DNA from: an uncultured Bacteroidales bacterium
GTDB lineage: Bacteria; Bacteroidota; Bacteroidia; Bacteroidales; Paludibacteraceae
Direction: 5' to 3'
Length of the DNA: 64,000 bases
NCBI GenBank assembly: GCA_900318245.1
Contig: ONJT01000011.1
Location: 1-64,000 of the forward strand
Below, in pieces: positions 42,210-50,901 of this stretch. The translations under genes were made by a program, and so were the position numbers. Under the pieces are notes generated by a model that saw only the letters and a program-made list of their open reading frames with translations, had not been told where the DNA came from and ran no database searches. The stretch's first letter is position 1. Each line of letters starts with the position of its first letter.

Positions 42210-43108
42210 AACAGCATACAATAAAAGAACCTTTTACCCTCAGTTCGGTAGGTTTGCACACGGGCTTGCATGTGACCGCGACTTTTAACCCCGCACCAGC
42301 GAACACCGGTGTATGCCTTCGCCGCGTAGACCTGCCCGGACAACCATGCCACCAGGCTTTGGCAGACTATGTGTCGGGTACAGAACGCGGCACGGTGCTC
42401 GAACGAGGTAAATGGAAAATTAGTACCGTTGAGCATGCACTGAGTGCATTGTACGCGATGGGCGTTGACAACTGCATCATCGACGTAGATGCCCCGGAGA
42501 TGCCGATTTTGGACGGCAGTGCCCGCTTCTTTTGTCGCGAGATAGCACGGGTGGGAATTGAAGAACAAGATGCGGAACAGCAGGTGTATGTAGTTCGCGA
42601 ACCGATCGAGTATATCTCCGAGCACGGTCACTCGATGCGTATTGAGCCGTGCGACCACTACGAGGTAGATGTGACGATTGCTTTTCAATCGAACCTGCTG
42701 CGCGAACAACATGCGACCCTCAAGAACCTCGCTGACTATCCCAAAGAAATAGCGGCCGCTCGTACGTTCTGTTTCGTGCGCGAAATAGAACCGCTGTTGC
42801 GCGTCGGGCTCATCAAAGGCGGTGATTTGAAGAACGCTCTCGTGATTTACGAGACGGAAATGTCGCAGGAAGGTATGGATTATTTCTGCGATAAGATGGG
42901 CCAACCGCACATGGACGCCAAGAAACTCGGTTACCTCTCACCGCTGAACTACCTCAATGAACCTGCGCGGCACAAGCTGTTAGACGTCATCGGTGATTTA
43001 TCCTTACTCGGACTTCGTCTGCAGGGTCGCATCGTAGCCTATAAACCCGGACACACGTTCAACACACAGTGCGTACGGAAACTCAGAAATATGATAATCT
43101 CGGAATAA
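42206..43108 (+). CDS. lpxC: UDP-3-O-acyl-N-acetylglucosamine deacetylase without FabZ domain
   Basis: A 300-residue zinc deacetylase, the committed step of lipid A synthesis. Motifs are [14 protein letters not shown], the zinc His in [42 protein letters not shown] and [14 protein letters not shown] (second His and Asp), ending near [13 protein letters not shown]. Many Bacteroidota carry LpxC fused to a C-terminal FabZ dehydratase (about 460 residues); here the frame stops cleanly after the LpxC part and lpxA begins one base later. A separate fabZ elsewhere is expected. Overlaps lpxD by four bases. Confidence 0.93.
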   Translation: MKQHTIKEPFTLSSVGLHTGLHVTATFNPAPANTGVCLRRVDLPGQPCHQALADYVSGTERGTVLERGKWKISTVEHALSALYAMGVDNCIIDVDAPEMPILDGSARFFCREIARVGIEEQDAEQQVYVVREPIEYISEHGHSMRIEPCDHYEVDVTIAFQSNLLREQHATLKNLADYPKEIAAARTFCFVREIEPLLRVGLIKGGDLKNALVIYETEMSQEGMDYFCDKMGQPHMDAKKLGYLSPLNYLNEPARHKLLDVIGDLSLLGLRLQGRIVAYKPGHTFNTQCVRKLRNMIISE

Positions 43109-43109
43109 T

Positions 43110-43826
43110 ATGATAAGTCCTTTAGCATATGTAAGCCCGAAAGCACAAATCGGGAACAACGTAACGATCGATGCTTTCGCGTATATTGATGATAATGTGA
43201 TTCTTGGCGATAACTGCCATGTTTTCCCACACGCCGTGATTGGTTGTGTCCCGCAGGATTTGAAGTTCCGCGGCGAGGAGACATGGACCATCATTGGCGA
43301 CAACTGCGTGTTGCGTGAGTTTGTGACCATCCATCGCGGTACCGCCAGCAAAGGAAAGACCGTCGTGGGTAACAACAACCTCATCATGGCTTATTGCCAC
43401 GTTGCGCACGATTGTATATTGCACGACAACATCATTATGTCCAACGCTACGCAGTTAGCCGGAGAAGTGGAAGTAGATGATTTCGCCATCATTGGCGGTG
43501 GCACGCTCGTGCACCAGTTCAGCCATATCGGCGGCCATGTGATGATTCAAGGCGGTTCGAAAATCAACAAAGATATTCCGCCGTTTGCCATCATCGCGCG
43601 TGACCCGATAGCGTTCTGCGGCATCAATTCCGTGGGCCTCAATCGCCGCGGATTTACGCCGGAACAAATTCACACGATACAGGAGGTGTACCGCCTTCTT
43701 TACCAAAACGGCATGAATACGACTCAGGCACTCGACCATATCGAGGCAACGATGCCCGCAAGTAAGGAGAGAGACCTCATCGTCAATTTTGTCAGAGTTT
43801 CGACGAGAGGCATCGTAAGAGCATAA
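43110..43826 (+). CDS. lpxA: UDP-N-acetylglucosamine acyltransferase
   Basis: A 238-residue left-handed beta-helix acyltransferase catalysing the first step of lipid A synthesis. Hexapeptide repeats start at once (YVSPKAQIGNNVTIDAFAYI). The family motif IGCVPQDLKFRGEETW is present, the catalytic His lies in LIMAYCHVAHDCILHDNI, and GGSKINKDIPPFAI and GINSVGLNRRGFTPEQI lead into the helical C-terminus. It is slightly shorter than the usual 255-265 residues, mainly at the C-terminal helices. It follows lpxC after one base. Confidence 0.93.
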   Translation: MISPLAYVSPKAQIGNNVTIDAFAYIDDNVILGDNCHVFPHAVIGCVPQDLKFRGEETWTIIGDNCVLREFVTIHRGTASKGKTVVGNNNLIMAYCHVAHDCILHDNIIMSNATQLAGEVEVDDFAIIGGGTLVHQFSHIGGHVMIQGGSKINKDIPPFAIIARDPIAFCGINSVGLNRRGFTPEQIHTIQEVYRLLYQNGMNTTQALDHIEATMPASKERDLIVNFVRVSTRGIVRA

Positions 43827-43864
43827 CTCAGTATAATCAGATAAAAAAAACAGAATAATCAAAA

Positions 43865-45586
43865 ATGGAACAAGAGGAAAAAAGTCTCAATTTTATTGAG
43901 CAAATTGTAGAGAAAGATTTAGCGGAAGGAGTGAATGACGGACGTATACAGACGCGTTTTCCGCCGGAGCCGAACGGTTACCTGCACATCGGTCACGTCA
44001 AGGCTATCTGCATGGACTTCGGCATTGCGGAGAAATATCACGGTGTTTGTAACCTGCGTTTTGACGACACCAACCCCGCCAAAGAAGACACGGAGTATGT
44101 AGAGACCATCGAGCGCGACATTCGCTGGTTAGGTTTCCACTGGGGCCAGATCTTCTATGCCTCCGACTATTTCCAGCAGTTGTATGATCTAGCTATCCGT
44201 TTCATCAAGGCCGGTAAGGCGTATGTGGACGAACAGACAGCCGAGCAGATCGCGGAACAGAAAGGAACGCCGACCGAACCGGGTGTAGCTTCTCCTTATC
44301 GCGACCGCCCTATCGAAGAGAACTTGCGTCTTTTCGAAGCTATGCAACGCGGCGAGATAGAGGAAGGCAAGATGGTGCTGCGCGCGAAGATCGACATGGC
44401 AAACCCGAACATGCATTTCCGCGACCCAATCATGTACCGCATCATTACCTCTCACCCGCACCATCGTACGGGCCACACATGGAATGTATATCCCATGTAC
44501 GACTTTGCGCACGGTCAAAGCGATTATTTCGAAGGTGTGACACACTCGATCTGCACGCTTGAGTTCGAAGTACACCGTCCACTTTACGACTATTTCATTG
44601 ACCAGTTCAGCGGTGAGAATTTCTGCGGCCTGAGTCCGTACGGACCTAACTACCGTCCTAAACAGCGCGAGTTCAACCGACTCAATATCACTTATACCGT
44701 GATGTCGAAGCGTAAGATGCTGCAACTGGTCAAAGAAGGTCTCGTAGCCGGTTGGGACGACCCGCGTATGCCGACCGTTTGCGGTCTACGTCGTCGCGGC
44801 TATACCCCGCAAGCCATCCGCACGTTCATGGATAAGATCGGTTATACGAAAGTGGAAGGTATGATTGACCAAGGTCTGCTCGAACACACCATTCGCGAAG
44901 ATCTCAAAGAGACCGCTCCGCGTGTATGCGCCATCTTTGATCCGGTGAAGTTGGTAATCACCAACTACGAGGGTGAAGGCGAGACGATTATCGCAGAGAA
45001 TATCGACGGACATGAGGAGCTCGGCACGCGCGAGGTAAAGTTCGGCAAGGAACTATGGATTGAACGCGGTGACTTCCTTGAGGAAGCAGACAATAAGTTC
45101 TTCCGTCTCAGCCCGGGCGGACGTGAGGTGCGCCTCAAAGCGTCCTATATCATTCAAGCAACGGGGTGCGAGAAGGACGAAAACGGAAACATCACTACTG
45201 TCTACGCTACCTATGATCCGAACAGCAAATCGGGTACCGAAGGGGGCAACCGCAAGACGAAGGCGACTATCAACTGGGTCGAATGCAATAGTGCGTTGGA
45301 TGCTGAAGTGCGTCTGTACGACCGACTCTTCGCGGTAGAGAACCCTAGTGCCGAAGAAGGCGACTTCCGCGACTTACTGAATCCCGAGAGTCTCGTAGTA
45401 AAGACCATCAAGGTAGAAGGTTCACTTCGCAGCGAACTGCATGCACCGGTATTCGTGGATGGTATCGAACAAGAGAATCACTATCAGTTGCTCAAACAAG
45501 GGTATTTCGTTGTCGATCCTGATACTACTGCAGAGCACCTGGTTCTCAATCGCACCTGTTCGCTCAAGGACAACTACCTTAAATGA
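43865..45586 (+). CDS. glnS: Glutaminyl-tRNA synthetase
   Basis: A 573-residue class I synthetase. The HIGH motif is in PPEPNGYLHIGHVKAICMDF, followed by LRFDDTNPAKEDTEYVE, FDFAHGQSDYFEGVTHSIC-like MYDFAHGQSDYFEG, and the KMSKS equivalent in YTVMSKRKMLQLV. The sequence GLRRRGYTPQAIRTFM leads into the beta-barrel anticodon domain. It is clearly GlnRS rather than GluRS by the FDDTNP and VMSKRK forms. The length is standard. The next gene overlaps by four bases. Confidence 0.95.
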   Translation: MEQEEKSLNFIEQIVEKDLAEGVNDGRIQTRFPPEPNGYLHIGHVKAICMDFGIAEKYHGVCNLRFDDTNPAKEDTEYVETIERDIRWLGFHWGQIFYASDYFQQLYDLAIRFIKAGKAYVDEQTAEQIAEQKGTPTEPGVASPYRDRPIEENLRLFEAMQRGEIEEGKMVLRAKIDMANPNMHFRDPIMYRIITSHPHHRTGHTWNVYPMYDFAHGQSDYFEGVTHSICTLEFEVHRPLYDYFIDQFSGENFCGLSPYGPNYRPKQREFNRLNITYTVMSKRKMLQLVKEGLVAGWDDPRMPTVCGLRRRGYTPQAIRTFMDKIGYTKVEGMIDQGLLEHTIREDLKETAPRVCAIFDPVKLVITNYEGEGETIIAENIDGHEELGTREVKFGKELWIERGDFLEEADNKFFRLSPGGREVRLKASYIIQATGCEKDENGNITTVYATYDPNSKSGTEGGNRKTKATINWVECNSALDAEVRLYDRLFAVENPSAEEGDFRDLLNPESLVVKTIKVEGSLRSELHAPVFVDGIEQENHYQLLKQGYFVVDPDTTAEHLVLNRTCSLKDNYLK

Positions 45587-46008
45587 GGACGCGGATTTTC
45601 AACGGCAAGGAGCAGATCTTCTGCGAATGGCGCCACCGCTGGGTGCGCCTGACTCCAGAGGAATGGGTACGGCAGCAGTTGCTGCACCGAATGGTGGAAA
45701 TGGGATATCCCGCTTCCCTCATGGCCGTGGAGACTGCTATCACGCTTGGTCAAGCCAAGAAGCGGTGCGATGCTGTAGTGTACAACCGCTTCATGGCTCC
45801 AATCATGCTCATCGAGTGTAAAGCGGAGACCGTGCCCTTGACGCAAAAGACCCTCGACCAAGCCCTTACGTATAACCGCCGTTTGAATGTACCGTATTTG
45901 GTGCTTCATAACGGTCCGCAGACTATTTTTGTAACAATAGAACCGAATGGAACAAATACTATCACTCAACGACTCCCTCGATACGCCGACCTTTTACGGC
46001 GTGAATAA
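45583..46008 (+). CDS. Small PD-(D/E)XK nuclease-fold protein (HSDR_N-like)
   Basis: A 141-residue protein resembling the N-terminal domain of type I restriction R subunits, found as a stand-alone protein in Bacteroidota. The core has TPEEWVRQQLLHRMVEMGYP, then the nuclease-type elements RCDAVVYN and PIMLIECKAE (D...ExK), and a final PYLVLHNGPQTIFVT. No helicase domain or other restriction gene is nearby, so it is probably not a restriction enzyme. Its start overlaps glnS (ATGA) and its last 62 bases overlap phoH in another frame. Confidence 0.8.
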   Translation: MRTRIFNGKEQIFCEWRHRWVRLTPEEWVRQQLLHRMVEMGYPASLMAVETAITLGQAKKRCDAVVYNRFMAPIMLIECKAETVPLTQKTLDQALTYNRRLNVPYLVLHNGPQTIFVTIEPNGTNTITQRLPRYADLLRRE

Positions 46009-46870
46009 CAAGAATATTCTTTGCCTCAAGAATCAACACCCCGACGTGCGTGTCGTGGCGCGCGGGTATCAGGTGAAGGTAACCGGATCGGAGGCAGCAA
46101 TCGAGAACTTCGAGAAATCGCTACAGTTATGCGAGCAGTTCTGCATCCGCAATAACCGCCTGACAGAACAAGATATTCTCATGTTGCTGCATGGCGATAA
46201 ACCGCAGGAACAGGCTACCGACAACCTCATTCTGCACGGTGTGAACGGTAAGTCCATCTATGCGCGCTCCACGAACCAGCAGGCACTGGTCAAAGCGTAT
46301 GAGGAGAACGACTTACTTTTTGCAGTAGGCCCAGCAGGAAGCGGAAAGACCTACACCGCTATTGCATTGGCTGTGAGAGCGCTCAAGAACAGAGAGGTGA
46401 GACGTATCGTGTTGTCGCGACCTGCGGTGGAAGCGGGAGAGAAATTAGGTTTTCTGCCTGGCGACATGAAAGAGAAGATTGATCCGTACCTTCAACCGCT
46501 GTATGACGCACTGCAAGACATGATTCCTGCCGCAAAATTAGCGGAGTACATGGAGAAAGGAACCATACAGATCGCGCCTTTGGCTTTCATGCGCGGGCGG
46601 ACGCTCTCCGATGCCGTAGTTATTCTCGATGAAGCACAAAACACTACTGCTTTACAACTCAAGATGTTCCTTACCCGTCTCGGATTCGGCAGTAAGATGA
46701 TTGTCACGGGAGACATGACACAGATAGACCTGCCGCTGACGCAGAAGTCAGGTTTGCGCGACGCAATGGATCGCTTTAGGTATATTAAAGAGATCAGTAT
46801 TATCGAGTTTAACGAGAAAGATATCGTACGCCACCCGTTAGTAAAGCAGATTGTGGCGGCTTATAAATAA
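45947..46870 (+). CDS. phoH: PhoH-family ATPase
   Basis: A 307-residue P-loop ATPase of the PhoH/PhoL group. An N-terminal KH-like part (VVARGYQVKVTGSEAAIENF) precedes Walker A AVGPAGSGKTYTAIALAV near residue 130, RPAVEAGEKLGFLPGDM, Walker B AVVILDEAQNTT and a sensor GSKMIVTGDMTQIDLP. Family members are linked to ribosome or RNA metabolism, often beside ybeY, which is absent here. The start at 45947 gives the expected N-terminus (FYGVNNKNIL), even though it overlaps the preceding gene by 62 bp. Confidence 0.93.
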   Translation: MEQILSLNDSLDTPTFYGVNNKNILCLKNQHPDVRVVARGYQVKVTGSEAAIENFEKSLQLCEQFCIRNNRLTEQDILMLLHGDKPQEQATDNLILHGVNGKSIYARSTNQQALVKAYEENDLLFAVGPAGSGKTYTAIALAVRALKNREVRRIVLSRPAVEAGEKLGFLPGDMKEKIDPYLQPLYDALQDMIPAAKLAEYMEKGTIQIAPLAFMRGRTLSDAVVILDEAQNTTALQLKMFLTRLGFGSKMIVTGDMTQIDLPLTQKSGLRDAMDRFRYIKEISIIEFNEKDIVRHPLVKQIVAAYK

Positions 46871-46877
46871 TTATACC

Positions 46878-48866
46878 ATGAGAAAAATTATTTTTGCTAT
46901 CGTGATGGTTTGCAGTCTGTCTCCGCTTTTTGCGGGGGTGACTACTTACACCTTCACTTCCGTCAAATGGGCCTCGAAAGTAGGCGCTACCGTTTGTGAC
47001 GGAACCACCGACGGGTGGATCAGTAACAAAGACGCAACGGAGTACACGGCCGGCAGGTTGGATGCACAGGAACGACTCTATTCCTGCGGCGTAGGAGTAA
47101 AAACCGGCACATCAGGTGCAGGAGCCACTTCGGTTGTGGCCTTCGAGGATGTACGCCGTATTACCTTTAACTTCTGCCAGAACAGTTCCAAAGGAAAAGG
47201 TACTATCTATGTGCAGATAGGTGAGAACGAACCGCTGAGTATTCACATCTACAAGCCGGCCGCCAGTGGCGAAGGAGTCTATAATCGCGACTCCGTCATT
47301 AATCTGGAGACACCGCAGAGCGGAAAGATCAAGTTCTGGGTGGAGTGCACGGAGAATGCCATTTATATCAACACCATCTCTATCCGATCGGCTTCCGGTG
47401 GCAGTTCGGTCTTCACGATGGATACCTACCAACTCGTGACCTCCGTCGATCAACTGCAAGACTCCGATCAGGTTATCTTCGGTGTGGCGCAAGAAGGGGT
47501 GAACTATATCATGGGGTATTATGACGAGTGGGAGTCCGTCAATAATATCCATGCCATCAAGGGGCGTTATTCGTCAGACCGCATGATGGTAGATGCCGAT
47601 GAACGCGCCATTTACACGCTGCGCATCTCCGAACTGGATGGGCAGACAACCTATATCTTCCAAGACGAACTGCGATACGAAGAAGCGTATCTCGTTGCTT
47701 CGGGCGGTCAGACCAAGAATCGTTTAGCAGTATGGACGAATGTCGTAGATGAGGGTACCTACGGGAACTACGGTTACTGGGATATTAATATTGAGTCGGG
47801 CGGTAAGGCCGTTATCACCAACAAGGGAAACAGCAAAGCGAAGATAATCCAATACAACGCGCAGAATAATCCTACGCTCTTTGCCTGCTATGAAGGTCAG
47901 TCGCAAACACCTGTCTGTTTATACCGCCGCGTAGAAGCGATGGGGGATGTGCCGGCCATTATTGCCCCGCTCGTGAACTTCGGTACTACGCTCAAGACCT
48001 CCGATGCGCGCACAGTACAAGTCAATGCCAATAAGTTGACGGAGGATATCGCTGTGACGCATACCAACCCTGCTATCTTCTCACTTTCCTCGGAACTATT
48101 GGACCAAGATGGCGATAATCTGACTATTTCGTATGCCGATGTAGCCCCCGGTCATTATACGGATACCATTCTCTTCACTTCCGGCGAGGTTCGCGCCGAG
48201 TCCATCGTTCTCTTGCATATCGCCAGCAAACTATGTGTGGAGGAAGCAGTACGCTCAACGGATAATGCTACGGTCTATCTGAATGATGTGGTTGTCACCA
48301 AGAAATACGACAACTATATATACGTGCGCGATGAGACGGGTAGCATGTTGCTTTTCGACCGCGGTGACGGTGTGACCAGTAAGCGCTACGGCGCCGATGT
48401 GAAAGCCGGTGATCCATTGTCCGGCGTGGTAGGACGATTCGTCAACTACTATGGTGTACCGGAGATATCTCCCACCGAGCAGTTTAAGATCGGCAAGAAT
48501 GCCGAAGTGTTGCCGGAACAGGCTGGTGCGGTGATTGACTCGGCAGATGTATGCCGTTATATGGTATTGGACAGTGCCATAGTGAACGGCTGGACCGACT
48601 TAACGTATAAGGGTAAACACTATGCCGTAGAGAACAAATTCAAGTTATCCTATTTCGATAAGGATATACCTACTCGTACCTATGTCATTGTGAGTTACGA
48701 CCATGATGTCGTCACGCTCTATATTATCAAGCAAGAATTCTATGCTTTGGAAGGTATCGAGAATGTAGAGAGCGGCCGCAAAGCACGACTCATCCTGCAC
48801 GAGGGAGTCGTGGTCGTACAGACGGAAGAAGGAATCTATACCTTACAGGGAGAAAAGATATTCTAA
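46878..48866 (+). CDS. Secreted multi-domain protein, 662 residues
   Basis: An exported protein with the signal MRKIIFAIVMVCSLSPLFAG. Residues about 20-180 form a beta-rich module (YTFTSVKWASKVGATVCDG, INTISIRSASGG). Residues about 185-350 form a second module starting YQLVTSVDQLQDSDQVIFG, and an OB-fold-like stretch lies around 470-560 (VYLNDVVVTKKYDNYIYVRD, VVGRFVNYYGVPEI), similar to DUF-type domains of Bacteroidales surface proteins. The C-terminus LHEGVVVVQTEEGIYTLQG is a sorting-like tail. The ATG at 46878 is chosen over one inside phoH because it begins the signal peptide. The last 24 bp overlap aroB on the other strand. Confidence 0.8.
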   Translation: MRKIIFAIVMVCSLSPLFAGVTTYTFTSVKWASKVGATVCDGTTDGWISNKDATEYTAGRLDAQERLYSCGVGVKTGTSGAGATSVVAFEDVRRITFNFCQNSSKGKGTIYVQIGENEPLSIHIYKPAASGEGVYNRDSVINLETPQSGKIKFWVECTENAIYINTISIRSASGGSSVFTMDTYQLVTSVDQLQDSDQVIFGVAQEGVNYIMGYYDEWESVNNIHAIKGRYSSDRMMVDADERAIYTLRISELDGQTTYIFQDELRYEEAYLVASGGQTKNRLAVWTNVVDEGTYGNYGYWDINIESGGKAVITNKGNSKAKIIQYNAQNNPTLFACYEGQSQTPVCLYRRVEAMGDVPAIIAPLVNFGTTLKTSDARTVQVNANKLTEDIAVTHTNPAIFSLSSELLDQDGDNLTISYADVAPGHYTDTILFTSGEVRAESIVLLHIASKLCVEEAVRSTDNATVYLNDVVVTKKYDNYIYVRDETGSMLLFDRGDGVTSKRYGADVKAGDPLSGVVGRFVNYYGVPEISPTEQFKIGKNAEVLPEQAGAVIDSADVCRYMVLDSAIVNGWTDLTYKGKHYAVENKFKLSYFDKDIPTRTYVIVSYDHDVVTLYIIKQEFYALEGIENVESGRKARLILHEGVVVVQTEEGIYTLQGEKIF

Positions 48867-49877
48867 CGCTTCATTCGCCTCCTCGGATGTGATAACCTGA
48901 TTGATGAGCGGCGAACCGATATTCTGAATGAGCGTGCAGTTGATTTGAGCTGTGCGCTCGTTCTTTTTATCTTGTTGCATAAGAGCGATGAGTGCCTCGC
49001 GGTCGGAACACTTACAGTTCGGCTTTCCGTAATAATGGAGCATGAGGTGCGTCAACTGTTGCAAAGGTTCTTTGGGACAACCGAGTTTTGTCACACTCAG
49101 ATACAACTCCGCTATCAGGCCATATACCACTGCATAACCGTGGTCGAGAGGCTCGACACCCGAGCGGGCATGCGCACCCATACTTTTCTCTTCCAACGCA
49201 TGGCCGAAAGTATGACCGAAGTTGAGAACTTTACGCAGGCCTTCCTCCTTCGGGTCGGCCGCTACGATGCGTTCTTTCTCCTCTACACATTGCGCGATCA
49301 GCGGTTGCAAGGAATCAATCGGCATCGTATCAAGATCATAGCGCATGAGTGCGCCCCATAAGTCATTATCGATTAAGCCCATCTTCAGCATTTCGCCAAA
49401 ACCGCTGAGCACCTCCTTGGTAGGAAGAGTTTCGAGCCATCCTGTCCAAATAAGTGTCTCTATGGGCGGGGCAAAACAGCCGATGCTGTTCTTCAAACCT
49501 CCGTAGTTGATGCCCGTCTTGCCACCCGTCGAAGCATCAATCATCGCCAACAAGGTCGTTGGCACATTGATATAATCAATACCGCGCTTGTAGGTAGCCG
49601 CAGCGAAACCGCCGAGGTCTGTTAAGATGCCGCCGCCGATACATATCAACAACCCGCGACGCGTGATACCGTGCGCAAAGAGAAAATCCCAAATCTGCTG
49701 CACCGTCTCGAGTGACTTCTTCTGCTCGCTCACCGCGAGACTTAGAGTCGGCCACTGAGGATCGAGGATCGATGCTGCACGGTCGGCCACTTTCTCGTCT
49801 ATCAGTACACAAATCTGGTCAGCAGCATAGTTTACTGCAAGCGCTGAAATGGCATTATGTATCTCTTCACATATCAT
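48843..49877 (-). CDS. aroB: 3-dehydroquinate synthase
   Basis: A 344-residue NAD- and metal-dependent enzyme, the second step of the shikimate pathway. Motifs are ICIGGGILTDLGGFAAATY, INVPTTLLAMIDASTGGKTG, GGLKNSIGCFAPP, EVLSGFGEMLKMG with a metal-site Glu, and LNFGHTFGHALEEKS with metal-site His. A longer frame would translate the promoter box (AVPLHP), so the ATG at 49877 is the better start. Two metal-binding His and Glu are intact, so the enzyme looks functional. Its end overlaps the secreted 662-aa protein by 24 bp, tail to tail. Confidence 0.95.
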   Translation of the reverse strand: MICEEIHNAISALAVNYAADQICVLIDEKVADRAASILDPQWPTLSLAVSEQKKSLETVQQIWDFLFAHGITRRGLLICIGGGILTDLGGFAAATYKRGIDYINVPTTLLAMIDASTGGKTGINYGGLKNSIGCFAPPIETLIWTGWLETLPTKEVLSGFGEMLKMGLIDNDLWGALMRYDLDTMPIDSLQPLIAQCVEEKERIVAADPKEEGLRKVLNFGHTFGHALEEKSMGAHARSGVEPLDHGYAVVYGLIAELYLSVTKLGCPKEPLQQLTHLMLHYYGKPNCKCSDREALIALMQQDKKNERTAQINCTLIQNIGSPLINQVITSEEANEALEYLFSL

Positions 49878-49886
49878 TTTCGGGTG

Positions 49887-49918
49887 CAAAGGTACTGCAA
49901 AATCTTTAAATATGCAAA
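49887..49918 (-). promoter_or_regulatory. Promoter of aroB
   Basis: On the minus strand TACCTTTG (49887-49894) and TTTG (49915-49918) are 20 bp apart. The leader to the ATG would be only a few bases. Confidence 0.8.
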
Positions 49919-49932
49919 TTTTGACTGATTTT

Positions 49933-49964
49933 TTTGCACAATTCAAAAAAAAGTACTACCTTTG
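49933..49964 (+). promoter_or_regulatory. Promoter of the AraC-type regulator
   Basis: TTTG (49933-49936) and TACCTTTG (49957-49964) are 20 bp apart, back to back with the aroB promoter. Confidence 0.8.
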
Positions 49965-49989
49965 CGCTGTTTTTGATACAAATATTAAG

Positions 49990-50835
49990 ATGAAAGAGAA
50001 TAATATTCCTATTGTTGACTGTCCGTATGGAGATTACATGATCGGCGATGCCAGTGGTAAACTGATGAATGAGTACGGTCGTTATCCGTGTAAGATCAAG
50101 TGCGGTGTGTATGCTTTTTTGGTACGCGGAACTGCCCGCGCAACAATTAACGTGACGGATTACGAGTTCAAGCAGAATGATATTTTATTACTGGAGCCCG
50201 GTAGTTTCCTCTTTATTCGTGAGTGTTCCGACGATGCGCTGGTATACTGGATTGTATTCGGCAGTAAGTTCCTCGAGAAATATACGGTGAATAACAAGAT
50301 GAGCCTTTCGGCGCTTCAACTGCACTCGCCCAAACTGAGCATGAGTGAGAACCACGCGAAAGTGCTATGCTCGATGTACGATACCGTTGTTGCAGCGCTG
50401 AATGCCGAACCAACCATGCTCGATTCCGAGAAGATGGTACATATCTTCAACCTGCTGCAGACCAGTTATGCCAAGTATGCGCATGAGCAGGACGAGTATC
50501 TCGTAAAGCCGATGGATCGGAAGACGGAGATCTATCAGGATTATTGCCAACTCGTGCTGCAACATTACCATGAGTGGCATCATGTGAGTCAGTATGCTGA
50601 AGCTCTTCGTCTAACCTTGCCGCACCTTTGCTCGACCATTAAATCGGTCGGAGATCGTACCGCCGGCGATATCATCATCGAGGCGATCATCACCGACGCC
50701 AAGAGTCAGCTGAAGATCACTAATCAGCAGATTAAAGAGATAGCGCTGAATTTAGGATTCGACAACGTAGCGTTCTTTAACCGTTTCTTCAAGAGCCACG
50801 TAGGCGTGACACCTAAGGCTTATCGGAACGGATGA
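49990..50835 (+). CDS. AraC-family transcriptional regulator
   Basis: A 281-residue regulator: an N-terminal cupin-like sensing part (CGVYAFLVRGTARATINVTD, ILLEPGSFLFI), a middle helical linker, and a C-terminal AraC domain (WHHVSQYAEALRLTLPHLCS, then IKEIALNLGFDNVAFFNRFF and HVGVTPKAYRNG). The effector is unknown. The ATG at 49990 lies 26 bp after the promoter; the longest possible frame begins inside aroB and reads the promoter as coding, so it is rejected. It is divergent from aroB, but a link to aromatic synthesis is not shown. Confidence 0.9.
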   Translation: MKENNIPIVDCPYGDYMIGDASGKLMNEYGRYPCKIKCGVYAFLVRGTARATINVTDYEFKQNDILLLEPGSFLFIRECSDDALVYWIVFGSKFLEKYTVNNKMSLSALQLHSPKLSMSENHAKVLCSMYDTVVAALNAEPTMLDSEKMVHIFNLLQTSYAKYAHEQDEYLVKPMDRKTEIYQDYCQLVLQHYHEWHHVSQYAEALRLTLPHLCSTIKSVGDRTAGDIIIEAIITDAKSQLKITNQQIKEIALNLGFDNVAFFNRFFKSHVGVTPKAYRNG

Positions 50836-50901
50836 GATAGTTGGTGCTGCGAATCGCCTGCCATTTGGGCATTCGAATGCGGATTCGTTTCAGATTCATA
50901 C

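Noticed and set aside
45583..46008. Remnant of a type I restriction system
   Set aside because: Only a stand-alone HSDR_N-like domain is present, with no helicase, M or S subunit nearby; such small proteins occur on their own in Bacteroidota.
50813..50899. 28-codon minus-strand frame (MNLKRIRIRMPKWQAIRSTN...) between rfbB and the AraC gene
   Set aside because: It is very short, runs over the end of the AraC gene and has no clear ribosome site; the evidence is too weak to call.
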